Notes: generated from the letters alone by a model not told the origin. 64,000 bases of DNA from an uncultured Bacilli bacterium (GCA_934162685.1 CAKPJO010000001.1:74727-138726); one strand, 5' to 3'. Positions 41,250-51,600 are shown, numbered from the stretch's first letter. Translations and numbers: made by a program.

Positions 41250-42242
41250 ATGGCAAATAGTGCTAATAATAGATATCAAGGATTAGATCCTGATTTAGCT
41301 AAAGAATTAATTAGCTATGAACATTCTTATTTTAAAGAAGATAGACCGATACCTTTTTGTGGATTAAATATTTATCCAGTTACAATGCACGAATATGAAA
41401 AATTTTTTATGTGTGTGGATTGTTTTACCTTGGATAAAAATGAAACGCCTCAAGGTATAAGAATGACAAATTTAGATTATTTAATTTCTAAGACAGTTGA
41501 ACATTCAGATTCAGGAAATGAATGGGCGTATAAATTTGATACTTTATTAGAAATGATATTTCATATTCAAAATGGTGTGAAATGCAGTAAATGCGGTGAA
41601 ATCATACCATATAATAGTCAACATTTTAGAGACTATTTATTACAAATACAAAAATTACAATCTGATACAAATATGCTCGATAAAATAAAAAAACACGAAA
41701 GGGCTATTCCAGGATTATTTTGTCCTAAGTGTAACGCACCAGTTGAAGACGGCGTTATAAAAATGGAATTAGATAAAAAATCAAACCATTATATGTTAGT
41801 CATAGATGGGCATATTATATCAAGCAAAGATTTTAATAGACTACGTCGTATTGTTTTGTTCCAAAATATGCCAGATTATTTTGATGATTCGTGGGTTGAT
41901 AAAGGCTTGCGAGAAGATAGAAAAGCAAAAATGGCGTTAGAGCAAAAGAAAAACGAAAACTTAGAAGCTTCTACAGAGCGTAAGATTGTGTGTTTATCTA
42001 TTGCCACAAATTATAAGTTTGAAGAAATTTATAATATGACAATTAGAAAATTTACAATTGCGTTAAGTGCTGTAGAAGATTTAATTAATTATAAAATTAT
42101 GAAATCGGCGGCAATGAACGGATTCGTACAATTACCAAAAGATCAAAAGATTGAACACTGGATTTATAAAAAGACAGGCGATATCTATGGTGATATGTAT
42201 AAAGACGCTGCAGACGTTCACAACTCGATAAGTAATTTGTAA
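41250..42242 (+). CDS. hypothetical protein with zinc ribbon, 330 aa
   Basis: Contains CSKCGE (about residue 110) and CPKCNA (about residue 152), probably one zinc site, in an otherwise helical protein. It sits between the neck genes and the tail tube gene. No ribosome binding site of normal strength is seen; translation is probably coupled to the preceding stop (TAG then T then ATG). Confidence 0.5.
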   Translation: MANSANNRYQGLDPDLAKELISYEHSYFKEDRPIPFCGLNIYPVTMHEYEKFFMCVDCFTLDKNETPQGIRMTNLDYLISKTVEHSDSGNEWAYKFDTLLEMIFHIQNGVKCSKCGEIIPYNSQHFRDYLLQIQKLQSDTNMLDKIKKHERAIPGLFCPKCNAPVEDGVIKMELDKKSNHYMLVIDGHIISSKDFNRLRRIVLFQNMPDYFDDSWVDKGLREDRKAKMALEQKKNENLEASTERKIVCLSIATNYKFEEIYNMTIRKFTIALSAVEDLINYKIMKSAAMNGFVQLPKDQKIEHWIYKKTGDIYGDMYKDAADVHNSISNL

Positions 42243-42281
42243 TACATAAAAATAAAAATTATATAAAGGAGAATAGAAAAT

Positions 42282-43298
42282 ATGAAAGGAAAATATTTTT
42301 TAGGAAGCGTTGGTACTGCTGAAGCATTCCGTATTGTTAATGGAAAACCTATTTTAGCATTCCGTTCAAAAACATTAACTGATTCAGGTTTAAATATTTC
42401 TACAACTAAAGATGATATTCGTGCTGGTACAGGTGCTCCAATTCAATTTAGTTTCTATCATGATCCTAACATTGAAATCACTTTAACAGATGTTTTATTT
42501 GACGAAGCTTACGTTACAGCTCAATTAGGTGCTGAATTTAAAGTAGGCGGAATTGCGTATAAATCTGAAACAATTACAGCAGGAGAAGCTGGTAAATTAA
42601 CTCTTTCAGATGAACCTCAAGCTATGCCAATCGGTTGTGGTGAAAGTGCTAAATATGTTTGGTTTACTGAAGAAGGACAAGAAGACTGGAAGGTAGTTAT
42701 CGCAGGAGATACTAAAGAAGTAGCAGATGCTTCAATCTTAGCTGGAAAGAAATACTGTGTTCGTTATTTATATCAAAATGATGCTGCTCACGTTGCAGAA
42801 ATTACTTCTAATATGATTCCACAAGAATTACGTTTAATAATTACTGCTCCAATTTATGCAGGAGATGCTTGTTCTGCTTCAAATGGTAAGGCTGCTGGTA
42901 CAATTACATTTGAAATTCCACGTTTTAAATTAGCTGGTACTCAAGATTTTGCATTTAATATGAGTTCTAATGCTACAATGTCATTATCTGGTAATGTTTT
43001 AGCAAACGAATCTGGTTGTGATATTACAAGTAGCGATTTAATGAGAATTATTACTCAATATGAAAACGCTCAATGGTATGATGATTTAGTAGAATTAGTT
43101 GCTGATGAAGATTTTTTAAAAGCAGGAGACGTTCCACATATTTATGGGGTGTACAAAAATGGTAGTGTTTCATTACTTGATAATGAAAAATTAACATTTG
43201 CCCCTGCTTTATCAGGCGAAGGCAAATGGGCTTCTGCTGGTGCAGAAAAAATCACAATCGAAGGTTCTACTATTTCTGATGATGTTACTATTGCTTAA
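42282..43298 (+). CDS. major tail (tube) protein, 338 aa
   Basis: Starts GKYFLGSVGTAEAFRI and is beta-rich with codon use like the capsid gene, as expected for the abundant tube subunit. 'KTLTDSGLNISTTKDDIRAGTGAPIQFSF' is characteristic of phage tube proteins of this group. The position, upstream of the tape measure by 5 kb and downstream of neck genes, fits. Confidence 0.75.
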   Translation: MKGKYFLGSVGTAEAFRIVNGKPILAFRSKTLTDSGLNISTTKDDIRAGTGAPIQFSFYHDPNIEITLTDVLFDEAYVTAQLGAEFKVGGIAYKSETITAGEAGKLTLSDEPQAMPIGCGESAKYVWFTEEGQEDWKVVIAGDTKEVADASILAGKKYCVRYLYQNDAAHVAEITSNMIPQELRLIITAPIYAGDACSASNGKAAGTITFEIPRFKLAGTQDFAFNMSSNATMSLSGNVLANESGCDITSSDLMRIITQYENAQWYDDLVELVADEDFLKAGDVPHIYGVYKNGSVSLLDNEKLTFAPALSGEGKWASAGAEKITIEGSTISDDVTIA

Positions 43299-43305
43299 TT
43301 AATTT

Positions 43306-43506
43306 ATGAAAATTAAAAGTTTTGGAACTAAAAAAAAGCCTTTTTGTAAATATTCTGTTGGAAATGGAGCACATTTTTATAAATGTTCTAAGTATGGTAA
43401 AGATAAATGTCCGTTTCAAAAATGGTGTGTTTTAATTAACGGCTATGATTTTTTAGCGCCAGAAGCAAAGCAAAATTGTAAAGAATATGAAGAAGAAATT
43501 CGATAA
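43306..43506 (+). CDS. small cysteine-rich protein, 66 aa
   Basis: Six cysteines in 66 residues (CKYSVG, CSKYGKDKC, WCVL, NC) suggest metal binding. No clear ribosome binding site is seen; the ATG is 8 nt after the tube gene stop, so re-initiation is likely. A short terminator-like hairpin follows. Confidence 0.45.
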   Translation: MKIKSFGTKKKPFCKYSVGNGAHFYKCSKYGKDKCPFQKWCVLINGYDFLAPEAKQNCKEYEEEIR

Positions 43507-43511
43507 AGAGT

Positions 43512-43536
43512 AGAGAAGGAAACTTCTCTCTCTTTT
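43512..43536 (+). terminator. Rho-independent terminator
   Basis: AGAGAAG-GAAA-CTTCTCT followed by CTCTTTT: a 7-bp stem with a stable GAAA loop, downstream of the tail tube and small cysteine-rich genes. Confidence 0.6.
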
Positions 43537-43601
43537 GTTATGAGGTATTTATTTTGTAGATACTTGATATCAGAAGAGAGAGAATATCTAATATAAAGGA
43601 G

Positions 43602-44078
43602 ATGTTGAAGATGAATATTATGATGTTAGCAAGTGCGTGGCCTTCAAATGTAGAAGGTTGGGTAACTTTAATTACTTTAATTGTTGGTTTAATTGGTGCA
43701 ATTGCTGCTTTAGTTCCAACTATTATTAAAATGGTTAAAGCATTAAGAGAATTAATTAAAAACAAACAATGGCAAAAAATTGTTGAATTAGCAATTAATG
43801 CAATGAAAGAAGCCGAAGGATTGTTCCAAGAAGGTACAGATAAATTGGAGTATGCAATGAAAACAGTTAAAGCAGCTTGCAAAGAATTAAATATTGAATT
43901 AGATGATCAATTAATAGCGAATTTAGAACAACACATTAGAGATTTAATTTCTTGGCATAATGATATGAATGATGCCGAAAAAGAAATTTCCGCACAAAAA
44001 GCAACTTCTAAAAAAGCTAAAAAACCTTCTAAAAGAGAATATTTAGTTCAAGAAAATATAGAAGACGTAAATAAGTAG
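43602..44078 (+). CDS. holin, LLH-like family, 158 aa
   Basis: One hydrophobic membrane segment at about residues 18-42 (TLITLIVGLIGAIAALVPTIIK) is followed by 'AMKEAEGLFQEGTDKLEYAMKTVKAACKELNIELDD', the helix-rich pattern of LLH-type phage holins. The C-terminus is basic. Holins permeabilise the host membrane at lysis. No endolysin is recognised next to it in this window. It could alternatively be a tail-associated membrane protein. Confidence 0.6.
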   Translation: MLKMNIMMLASAWPSNVEGWVTLITLIVGLIGAIAALVPTIIKMVKALRELIKNKQWQKIVELAINAMKEAEGLFQEGTDKLEYAMKTVKAACKELNIELDDQLIANLEQHIRDLISWHNDMNDAEKEISAQKATSKKAKKPSKREYLVQENIEDVNK

Positions 44079-44088
44079 AGGTTAAAAT

Positions 44089-44373
44089 ATGAATCAATCT
44101 ACGGATATAATGTTAAGTCTTGTTAAAGATATTGTTCGTAGTGAATTAGATAAAAGAGATCAAGTAGTTATTTGTAAAGTTGTTGAAACTTATAAAGATG
44201 GCTACTATGATTTAACAGTTGTTCCAGATGAATCAAATAGAATTAAAAGAATGTATACAATAGCAAATTATTCTTTACAAACAGGGGATTATGTGTATTT
44301 GTATAAAGTTAAAAATAGCTTTCAAAACGCTTTCATAATAGGTCGTGTTGGTGGCTATCATGGGACAAAATAG
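44089..44373 (+). CDS. small OB-like protein, 94 aa
   Basis: The helical start is followed by a strand-rich part (VVETYKDGYYDLTVVPD...TGDYVYLYKVKN...AFIIGRVGG), similar in style to short OB-type domains of phage baseplate or spike proteins. The role is uncertain. A terminator follows directly. Confidence 0.5.
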   Translation: MNQSTDIMLSLVKDIVRSELDKRDQVVICKVVETYKDGYYDLTVVPDESNRIKRMYTIANYSLQTGDYVYLYKVKNSFQNAFIIGRVGGYHGTK

Positions 44374-44374
44374 G

Positions 44375-44403
44375 AAGCTAGGTTAAATCCTAGCTTTTTT
44401 TAA
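44375..44403 (+). terminator. Rho-independent terminator
   Basis: AAGCTAGG (44375-44382) pairs with CCTAGCTT (44389-44396) around a 6-nt loop, followed by a run of T. Confidence 0.85.
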
Positions 44404-44424
44404 CGCGAGGCACGAGGTATAAAA

Positions 44425-45096
44425 ATGCAAATAAAATACAAAAAATCATTGAAAGATTATAAATATTTAATAATGTTTGATTTAGCCAGTAAGGTAACAG
44501 GTGTTTGTTTATATGATTTAATTAATAATAAACCAATAAAAACTTATGTATTAAAAGTAAAAGGTATAAATACTTCACCAGTGATAGAATTATATGAAAT
44601 TTTAGGTAATTTCTTTGAAGAAATCAATAAAAGTGGCCTTTTATTTGAAGATATATTGGTATCTTTTGAAGCAATGCCTACTCAAATGCATTCTTCCTTT
44701 ACAACTATTCAAACATTTTTAGCATTAGCTAAAGCACACGCGACTATTGATTTATTTTTATCAATTCACAATATTGATGTGTATGATGATGTCGGAGTTT
44801 ATCCTGCTTCAACACACGCTTATTTTAAGAAAATAGTATCTTGTAATAAAGATGAGAAAATAACAAAAGAGTTAATAAGAGATTATGTTGTTCAATCTTA
44901 TCCACATTTAGAAATAACAACACTAGATGAATCAGACGCAGTGTTTTTGGCAAAAACATTTGTTGAAAGCAAATGGAATAAAGATTTAGATGAAAAAATT
45001 AAAGAATTAAAAAGACATAAAAAAACTTTAAAAGCAAATCACGCTATTTTAAAAGTTGAAGAAGAAATCAAACAAATGCAAAATTACAAAAACTAA
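44425..45096 (+). CDS. RuvC-like Holliday junction resolvase (RNase H fold), 223 aa
   Basis: The catalytic acids are visible: Asp19 in IMFDLAS, Glu82 in VSFEAMP, and Asp168/Asp171 in LDESDA. These match the RuvC/YqgF pattern, where the first strand ends in D and the last helix carries DxxDA. The C-terminal 40 residues are a basic coiled coil. It would resolve branched DNA before packaging. It lies between the holin-like and recombinase genes. Confidence 0.75.
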   Translation: MQIKYKKSLKDYKYLIMFDLASKVTGVCLYDLINNKPIKTYVLKVKGINTSPVIELYEILGNFFEEINKSGLLFEDILVSFEAMPTQMHSSFTTIQTFLALAKAHATIDLFLSIHNIDVYDDVGVYPASTHAYFKKIVSCNKDEKITKELIRDYVVQSYPHLEITTLDESDAVFLAKTFVESKWNKDLDEKIKELKRHKKTLKANHAILKVEEEIKQMQNYKN

Positions 45097-45113
45097 CCAA
45101 AGGAGGTGTTCAT

Positions 45114-46133
45114 ATGGGTAAACGTAGTACTATATATAATGATAACTTAACTCAAGATTGGGATAACGTTTCTGACAAGAATAAAAAACTTGTGAAAGAA
45201 TTTATGCAATATTGTAAGAGCACTGATAAAAGTCCTATGACAATGAACCAATATGAACAATGGTTAAGAGTATTTTTTTGTTGGAATTATAAGGAAAACG
45301 GAGATAAGTTCTTTATTGATTTAAAGAAAAGAGATTTTGTTTATTATTTTGGTTATTTACGTGATTTAGGAATGAGTTCAAATAGAATTGCTTCTTTAAA
45401 ATCGGCATTAAGTAGTTTATCTTCAGAAATAGAATTATTATGTGAAGATTTGTATCCAAACTTTAGAAATCAATTAAGAGGTTTAGAACCAGTTCATATT
45501 ACGGCAGTAAGAGAAAAAACTGTAGTAAGTGGTGATAAATTAGAAGAAATGCTTAGCACTTTAGTAGAGAAAAAAGAATATCAATTAGCTTGTTATTTAG
45601 CTTTGGTATGTTCATCAGGAAGTAGAAAAGCAGAAATGTTACAAATGAAACCAGAATTCTTTGTTCCTGAAAATGTTCAATTTGAAGGATATATGTATTG
45701 TACTCCTAAAATTAGAGCAAAAGGAAGAGGAAAACAAGGGAAGATGATTAATAAATACGTCATTAAAGATGCTTTTGATCCATATTTTGAGTTATGGATG
45801 AAAGAAAGAGAAAAATTCGGCATCAAGTGTGATTCTTTATTTGTAACTAATGTAAATGGAGAATGGAAAAACGCAAATGTCTCCACAGCAAATCACTTTG
45901 CAAAACAAATATCAACAATGTTTAATATTGACTGGTATTCACACTCGGGCAGACATTACTTCTGTACATTATTAAAAAGTTTAGGATTATCAGACGATAT
46001 TGTGAGAATAGTATTCTCTTGGGCAAGTGTTGATTTAGTGAGAGTTTATGATGATACTCCAGTATCAGATAAATTATTTGAACATATGGTTGCTTTAGGT
46101 AAAAAAGCACAAAAAGATAGTGAAGAGAGGTAA
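45114..46133 (+). CDS. tyrosine recombinase, 339 aa
   Basis: An N-terminal core-binding domain (residues 20-120) precedes a catalytic domain with Arg171 (SGSRKAEML), His277-x-x-Arg280 (HSGRH), Trp303 and nucleophile Tyr312 (VRVYDD). All five positions of the family pattern R..HxxR..W/H..Y are present. Such enzymes integrate phage DNA or resolve genome dimers. Its place inside the tail region rather than in a lysogeny module, and its pairing with a RuvC-like gene, favour a role in genome processing. No attachment site was recognised. Confidence 0.8.
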   Translation: MGKRSTIYNDNLTQDWDNVSDKNKKLVKEFMQYCKSTDKSPMTMNQYEQWLRVFFCWNYKENGDKFFIDLKKRDFVYYFGYLRDLGMSSNRIASLKSALSSLSSEIELLCEDLYPNFRNQLRGLEPVHITAVREKTVVSGDKLEEMLSTLVEKKEYQLACYLALVCSSGSRKAEMLQMKPEFFVPENVQFEGYMYCTPKIRAKGRGKQGKMINKYVIKDAFDPYFELWMKEREKFGIKCDSLFVTNVNGEWKNANVSTANHFAKQISTMFNIDWYSHSGRHYFCTLLKSLGLSDDIVRIVFSWASVDLVRVYDDTPVSDKLFEHMVALGKKAQKDSEER

Positions 46134-46138
46134 AAGGA

Positions 46139-46798
46139 ATGGAAGAAAAAATTAAATTATCAGAAATCGTTTATCTTGGTTTACAATTAAGAAACGAGCC
46201 AAGTGAAGAGACTCTTAAAAGATTAAATGAAATTCTGAATGCATTACAAGTAGCTTCATATAAAAAAATGAGTGATAAATATGTTGCTTTAATAGATGTT
46301 ATTACAATGATGGCTTCTGATGAAGGAGGTTTATCTTTAGCTAATTTAACTGTCGATTTAGAATGTGCTAAAATAGAATATGGTTTATTACCGTACATTC
46401 TTAATTTGGAAGACGATATAAAAGGACAAGTTGATGTTGTAGTTTGTGATATTTTGTATGAATTAGGATTTATTGACGCCATATTAGGACACGTTGAAAC
46501 TGCAAGAGATTATGCAAGATTTGAACATATGGTAGACAATGCTTTGAATTTTTCTAATATAGATAAGATATTAACATTCTCTTCAAATTTTGATCCAGAA
46601 AATATTCAAAAATTTGTTGATACAGTTGCAGATTTAAAAGATCAATTAACAGGCGAAAAATTAAAACAAATGGCAGACATTTCTTTAGCAGGAAGTCCCG
46701 ACTGGGAAGTATTCCAAAAAACGGTTGCAGAACAAATTGTTGAAAATATACTTGACAAAAGGTTAAACGACCTTAAAAATAAAGAAAATAAGTCATAG
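46139..46798 (+). CDS. hypothetical protein at tail chaperone position, 219 aa
   Basis: Acidic helical protein of unknown family. It and the next gene occupy the place of tail assembly chaperones before the tape measure. I see no slippery site and no overlapping frame, so a G/GT-type frameshift is not supported. AGAGGTAAAAGGA precedes the ATG. Confidence 0.5.
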   Translation: MEEKIKLSEIVYLGLQLRNEPSEETLKRLNEILNALQVASYKKMSDKYVALIDVITMMASDEGGLSLANLTVDLECAKIEYGLLPYILNLEDDIKGQVDVVVCDILYELGFIDAILGHVETARDYARFEHMVDNALNFSNIDKILTFSSNFDPENIQKFVDTVADLKDQLTGEKLKQMADISLAGSPDWEVFQKTVAEQIVENILDKRLNDLKNKENKS

Positions 46799-46811
46799 AG
46801 GAGGCACTCTT

Positions 46812-47168
46812 ATGAGAGAATTACACGCAGATGTAGAAATTTGCAAGGATTATATTTTAATTAAAGATTCTTACAAAATTACAGATTCAGCTGATATGTA
46901 TAGAGTATTAAGACATATTATGAATAATCCAGCTTATGATGAATTTGGTTATAAGCGCAAAATGAGTAACTATATAGCAGAATGGAAAGTTCATAACTGG
47001 TGTTATAAATTAGGAATTCAAAGAGCTAGAACAGCAGATGTTAATTTAGATAGAGAATTTTCTAATTCAAAACTTCAAAAAATTGTTTATGATATTTTAG
47101 ATGGATTTTGGAACTTTTATGATGAAATGTTAGCACAAGATCCAAAATATAATAAAAACAGAAAATAG
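46812..47168 (+). CDS. hypothetical protein at tail chaperone position, 118 aa
   Basis: Unrecognised. It has its own AGAGGAGG site. The stop is followed after 2 nt by the promoter of the large RNA. Confidence 0.5.
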   Translation: MRELHADVEICKDYILIKDSYKITDSADMYRVLRHIMNNPAYDEFGYKRKMSNYIAEWKVHNWCYKLGIQRARTADVNLDREFSNSKLQKIVYDILDGFWNFYDEMLAQDPKYNKNRK

Positions 47169-47170
47169 TC

Positions 47171-47198
47171 TTGACATTTTTTTATATTTAGTTATACT
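47171..47198 (+). promoter_or_regulatory. sigma-A promoter for the structured RNA and tRNA-Gln
   Basis: TTGACA (47171-47176), 16-nt spacer and TATACT (47193-47198). The predicted start is near 47205, just where the dense hairpin region begins and 910 nt before the next start codon. A promoter dedicated to a non-coding segment supports a functional RNA. Confidence 0.85.
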
Positions 47199-47204
47199 AA
47201 AATT

Positions 47205-48009
47205 GTAAATGATATTGATCCCACAACGCCTCTGACTTTCAAGCGCAACCCAGTGGGACTTTTATGGGCTTACTAGTTGTATTATCCGTACGGTAATGTC
47301 AGTGGAATTCTGACAAAGCTCTAATGTGGATTAGACGGGGCCACTATAAAGATATCCGTTGAGTAAGCTATTTTTAAGGATAGCAGGCGCACGACGATAG
47401 CGAGAGATATCGTAAGGTAGCAGGTCGAGTGTCGACACTGTTAGATTGCAAGTGAGTTGGCAAGTACAACAACATGATTGAACGTGTTGTTAAGACACCT
47501 AGGTATGAAAGTAACTTGGTGTCTTGTAAAAATACATATGGCTATAGTATTTTAAAGTTTGTTGAGAAATACAAATAGTTTTATTGATTAATGACCGCGG
47601 ATCATAATCGATTGAAGCCATTTTTTCGGAAAGCAATGAATCGTTCAAGAAACTATTATCAAAGATTGTAGTTATGTTCCTCTTGTCTTTCTATTTGGTT
47701 GTCCTCTGTGAGGGGACACGTGGTTATTGACTACCTAAAGTCAGTTGTAAAAGCATATTTCATTGGGAGATATGCAGAATTATTATTTAGTTTCTCAACG
47801 ACGAATTTAATTATATCTTGCAAAATTAATTAAAAGAGTCCAAGATAAGGTTGAGGCTTTGCTAAAAATACAGTCTTGATAAAGTGGAGCTGGATGCATA
47901 AAATAGATAGATAAAAAGGTAACCAGAGCTATCAAAAACGGACAAAGAGAAACTTATTCGTTACGGTTTAGACATTTCCCAGCGATATACGTAAAAAAAT
48001 GTCTAGCAT
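47205..48009 (+). ncRNA. large ornate non-coding RNA candidate linked to tRNA-Gln
   Basis: About 800 nt with no credible gene and its own promoter. Many stems are visible: TCCCAC/GTGGGA, TGTCAG/CTGACA, ACGATA/TATCGT, AACAACA/TGTTGTT, AAGACACC with GGTGTCTT extended to 12 bp, GTCC/GGAC, and TAGACATTT/AAATGTCTA immediately before the tRNA. Size, high structure, phage context and an adjoining tRNA match the GOLLD and ROOL classes. I cannot verify either family by sequence alone. It probably matures by tRNA 5' processing. Confidence 0.75.
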
Positions 48010-48084
48010 AGGGATGTAGCCAAATGGTAAGGCAACAGACTTTGACTCTGTCACGTGTTGGTTCGAACCCAGCCATCCCTGCCA
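48010..48084 (+). tRNA. tRNA-Gln (anticodon UUG), CCA encoded
   Basis: Complete cloverleaf: 7-bp acceptor AGGGATG/CATCCCT, D arm GCC/GGC, anticodon stem ACAGA/TCTGT with loop CTTTGAC (anticodon TTG), T arm GTTGG-TTCGAAC-CCAGC, discriminator G and CCA at 48082-48084. It reads CAA, the main glutamine codon of this AT-rich genome. Confidence 0.95.
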
Positions 48085-48115
48085 AATTTAACAAATAAGA
48101 AAGGAAAGTGATATT

Positions 48116-48550
48116 ATGAAATCAAAAGAATTTAAGAGATTTTTGAAAGCAGAAAAGAAATATAAAAAAGCACTTATTAAGTACATTAAGAAAGAGGAAA
48201 GTTCTTATGATTCTTATCAATTTCCTGCTATAATAATGATGATGCTTAAAAGAAGATTAGAGTACTATACACAAGGTGATAATGTGTGGCAATCAGAAGA
48301 TAGTCAAAAATTAGTGATTAAATCACTAGAAAAAGCCGTATCATTAGGTGAATATGCTCTCGATGATTATAATTTTTATTATGAGGATGAAAAAGAATTC
48401 TTCAATAGAATGGATTATGAACCATTAGATTTTAAAGATTATCCTCATCATACAATAGAAGAAAAATATGAGATGTTTGAAAAAGAAAGAACAGCTTACA
48501 AGCAATGGTTTGCATACATTGCAGAACATTTTGATGAATGGTGGGATTAA
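48116..48550 (+). CDS. hypothetical protein, 144 aa
   Basis: Helical, aromatic and charged (FKRFLKAEKKYKKALIKYIKKE at the start; acidic end EHFDEWWD). GAAAGGAAAG precedes the ATG. It is probably co-transcribed with the RNA and tRNA and ends at the terminator at 48583. Confidence 0.55.
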   Translation: MKSKEFKRFLKAEKKYKKALIKYIKKEESSYDSYQFPAIIMMMLKRRLEYYTQGDNVWQSEDSQKLVIKSLEKAVSLGEYALDDYNFYYEDEKEFFNRMDYEPLDFKDYPHHTIEEKYEMFEKERTAYKQWFAYIAEHFDEWWD

Positions 48551-48582
48551 TAATCTTATCGTTCTGAACTATTATATATAGT

Positions 48583-48610
48583 AAGGTTGCTTTTATAGCA
48601 ACCTTTTTTT
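48583..48610 (+). terminator. Rho-independent terminator
   Basis: AAGGTTGC (48583-48590) pairs with GCAACCTT (48598-48605) around TTTTATA, followed by a run of seven T. It closes the RNA-tRNA-144-aa unit before the tape measure gene. Confidence 0.85.
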
Positions 48611-48636
48611 ATGTTTAAAAAAACAATTAAATTAAT

Positions 48637-48656
48637 AATAAAATGTCCCTTTTATT
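48637..48656 (+). repeat. AATAAAA...TTTTATT leader hairpin, copy C
   Basis: AATAAAA pairs with TTTTATT around TGTCCC in the leader of the tape measure gene, followed by AGGGAGAAGGAGG. Confidence 0.45.
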
Positions 48657-48680
48657 TCTTAGGGAGAAGGAGGAGTCTTT

Positions 48681-51600
48681 ATGGCTGAGAATTATACAGA
48701 AAGAGATATGTTTCCCACGGTACAGTCTGGTAAAAAATATAATATTCAAGGTGTTATTAGAGAAACTGAGAGGATTATAGAGAATATAAATCAAACATTA
48801 GATTGGTTGAGTAGAGCAAAAGATCTTTCTGAAACAGTTTCTACAAAAAACGCTATTGAAGAGCAGCAAAAACAACATGTTGCATTACATGAAGAAGTTG
48901 TGAAGTTTTTATCATTAATAAAGTCTCCAGCAGAAGAAAATATAAGAGATGAGTTCATTGCGGAAGCATATGATCAAATAGTTACGGATTTAACTAATGC
49001 TCAAAATAGTTTGAATAAATTTAGCAATAAATTCCCAACAGCAGATGCTATTGCAAAAGCAAATGAAACTAAAGCAGCTAAGAAAAAACAAGATAGTATT
49101 CAAAAAATGATTACGGGAATATTTGGTAATCAAAAAACATACAAATCTTTAACTACAAAAGATTTTGAATTCAGATTGAAAAAATCAGGATATACCCAAG
49201 AAGATTTAAAAAATCTAAAAACAGATTTACGAGAGTTGATGAAAGGATTAGATAAGGACAGCGTAGATTATAAGCAATATCAGCAAATGATTAAAGGAAT
49301 AGATAATTATAGCATTAAATTAAAAAGAACTTATACTCCAGAGGTATCACATAAACCAAAAGTCCAATATAAGTCTGGGGATGCGGCAAAGCGTTATAAA
49401 GAACTTGGTGATAATCTTAAAGAAAAACCAAAATCAGAGACAGTTAGGAATATCAGTAAATTATCTTCCTTTAGAGATAGAGCGGGTAAAACTTATGCTC
49501 CTGCACAAAAAAAAGATAAAGATTTAACCCGTAAATCAATTCCTTTTCAAACGGTAAAAAGAGATGTAAAAGCAAAAGACTTAGGTTCGAGACAATATAA
49601 ATATTTTGAAATGGATCCTGCTGATCATTTTAGAGGAAAAGATTATAAGGTTTCTAAAAGGGAACAAAAAACTGAATTAAAAGAATTAGAGGCTGAAACA
49701 GGTCAAACTCCATATGTTGTTTCAAATAGTCAAGTGGCTAGGATGTTCTTACCAACTATTCAAAATAAAAATGAAACAAAATATAAGAATAGGTTAAAAG
49801 AAGCAGAAAAGAAATTAAAAGAAGCAGAAAAATTACAAGATGAAGATTTAATAGCCTTAAGAAAAAGAGAATATATTAGAGTAAGGGGAGCAGGAGTTTC
49901 AGAAGGAAATCCTGGAGGTTATGGTACTGCTCAACACGCTCTTTCAGAAGCGTATGCCACAGCATCTTTAAATAGAAAAAATGCTTGGAATTTACAATTA
50001 AAAGATTTTAGAGATTTAGATAAATTAGTAGATGAAATGTCTAAAAATCCAATCAAATGGCTTGAAGAACACGGAGGATTAGATTCCGAGCTAGCCACTT
50101 TGTTTACTGTAAATGCAAAGGGACAAATTTTATTAAAAGATACAGCGGCAACAGATATTAAAACTTGGATTTCTGAAGAAAAAGGAATGAACATTCAAGA
50201 TACAGAAGTAACCGCTTCAGGTATGTATAAAACAAAAGGCGGAGAATATTTATTAACTCCAGGTCAAAGTGATTTATTAGTAGATGAGCGTGGCGAGCTT
50301 GTATATGTAGATACTAAATTCAGAAAAGAAACTGTTAGAACTTTAGAAGAATTTACACAAGCAATGGCTGCTATTTTTTCTTTAAACGCAAAATTAGAGG
50401 CAACAGGCGAAGATAGAAGAATAAAAAAAGTTAAATTCGCTCATGTTGAACCAGGTTCTGGTAAAGTTTCTTATAAAACTGTCGATGTTGGAGAATGGTC
50501 TATTAAAGAATATGCTTCTGTATTAGATATTGTGGGGCAGTTGAAATCTGGTAAAATAACACAAGGTCAAGCAATAGCCATGCTTCCTCCACATGTTGCG
50601 GATATGTTTTGGGAGCAATTAGAGAACACATACGGTTATGGTCCTACTGCTAAAAAAGGGATGTATTTTATAGGCCCTGATGCTAGCGCAACTAATAAAG
50701 TCGTTAATAAAGAAATGGTGAAAAGAGGGACAAGAGATAAAACTTTAAATAGTCAAGGTTATCAATCTGTACTCAATCGTTTTGGTGGTACTGCTGCTAT
50801 TGAAAAAATGTCAGGTAAAGATTTTGCTGCAAAAGAGAGAATAGAATTTGTGCAAAAAGCTTTAGGAGATTCAGGTAAAGATATTATTGAAGCAATGAAA
50901 ACTGGAGATAAAGATAAAGTTCTTCAAGCTTTGGAAGATTATGGGCAAAGACTTAAAGATAATATAACGCAAGTTATTTCATATCAAGAATTTTATCGTC
51001 CTGCAAAAGGTGATCGTCCAGCAGGAACTACAACAAGAAATAAAATGGTTCAAGAGTGGGCCAGTGCAATGGCGGCAGGTGATGTCGACCAAGCTATGTC
51101 TATAGTTGAAGAATTTTCTGATATTATTAATTCGATAGAAGACCCAGAAGTTCGCAGACGAGTAGCTTATGGAATGAGAGCACAAGGAAATAAAATGGTT
51201 CAAGAGGGAGATACCAGTGATAATGCAAATTTAATTCGTTTTGCTCAAGCATTAAACAAGAGGGGCAAAGTTAGTTTTGATTTTGGCGATGTGACTGAAA
51301 AGTCTTCTAGAGGAACTAAGCCTTATATTAGAAAAGAGCAACTGCAAGAAATATTAGATAATTTATTTTTATATTTAAGCGGAGAACCTTCCAGATTATC
51401 AGGGTTAAGTGATGCTCAAGCAAAAAAAATTCTGGAAATGTTGCCAGAGGATTTTTCATCTGATGCTGATTTAGACGAAATATCTCCTGAATTGATGGAA
51501 TATTTAGCAGAAAATGTTATTCCTTATTTAGAATCTAACGACCTTGGAGCTGTAAACATAAAAGATTCTACGGAAGTAGCGGCAGAAAAAGCAAAAATAA

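Noticed and set aside
46139..47168. Programmed frameshift joining the two genes before the tape measure
   Set aside because: No overlap or slippery heptamer is seen, and the second gene has its own strong AGAGGAGG site.
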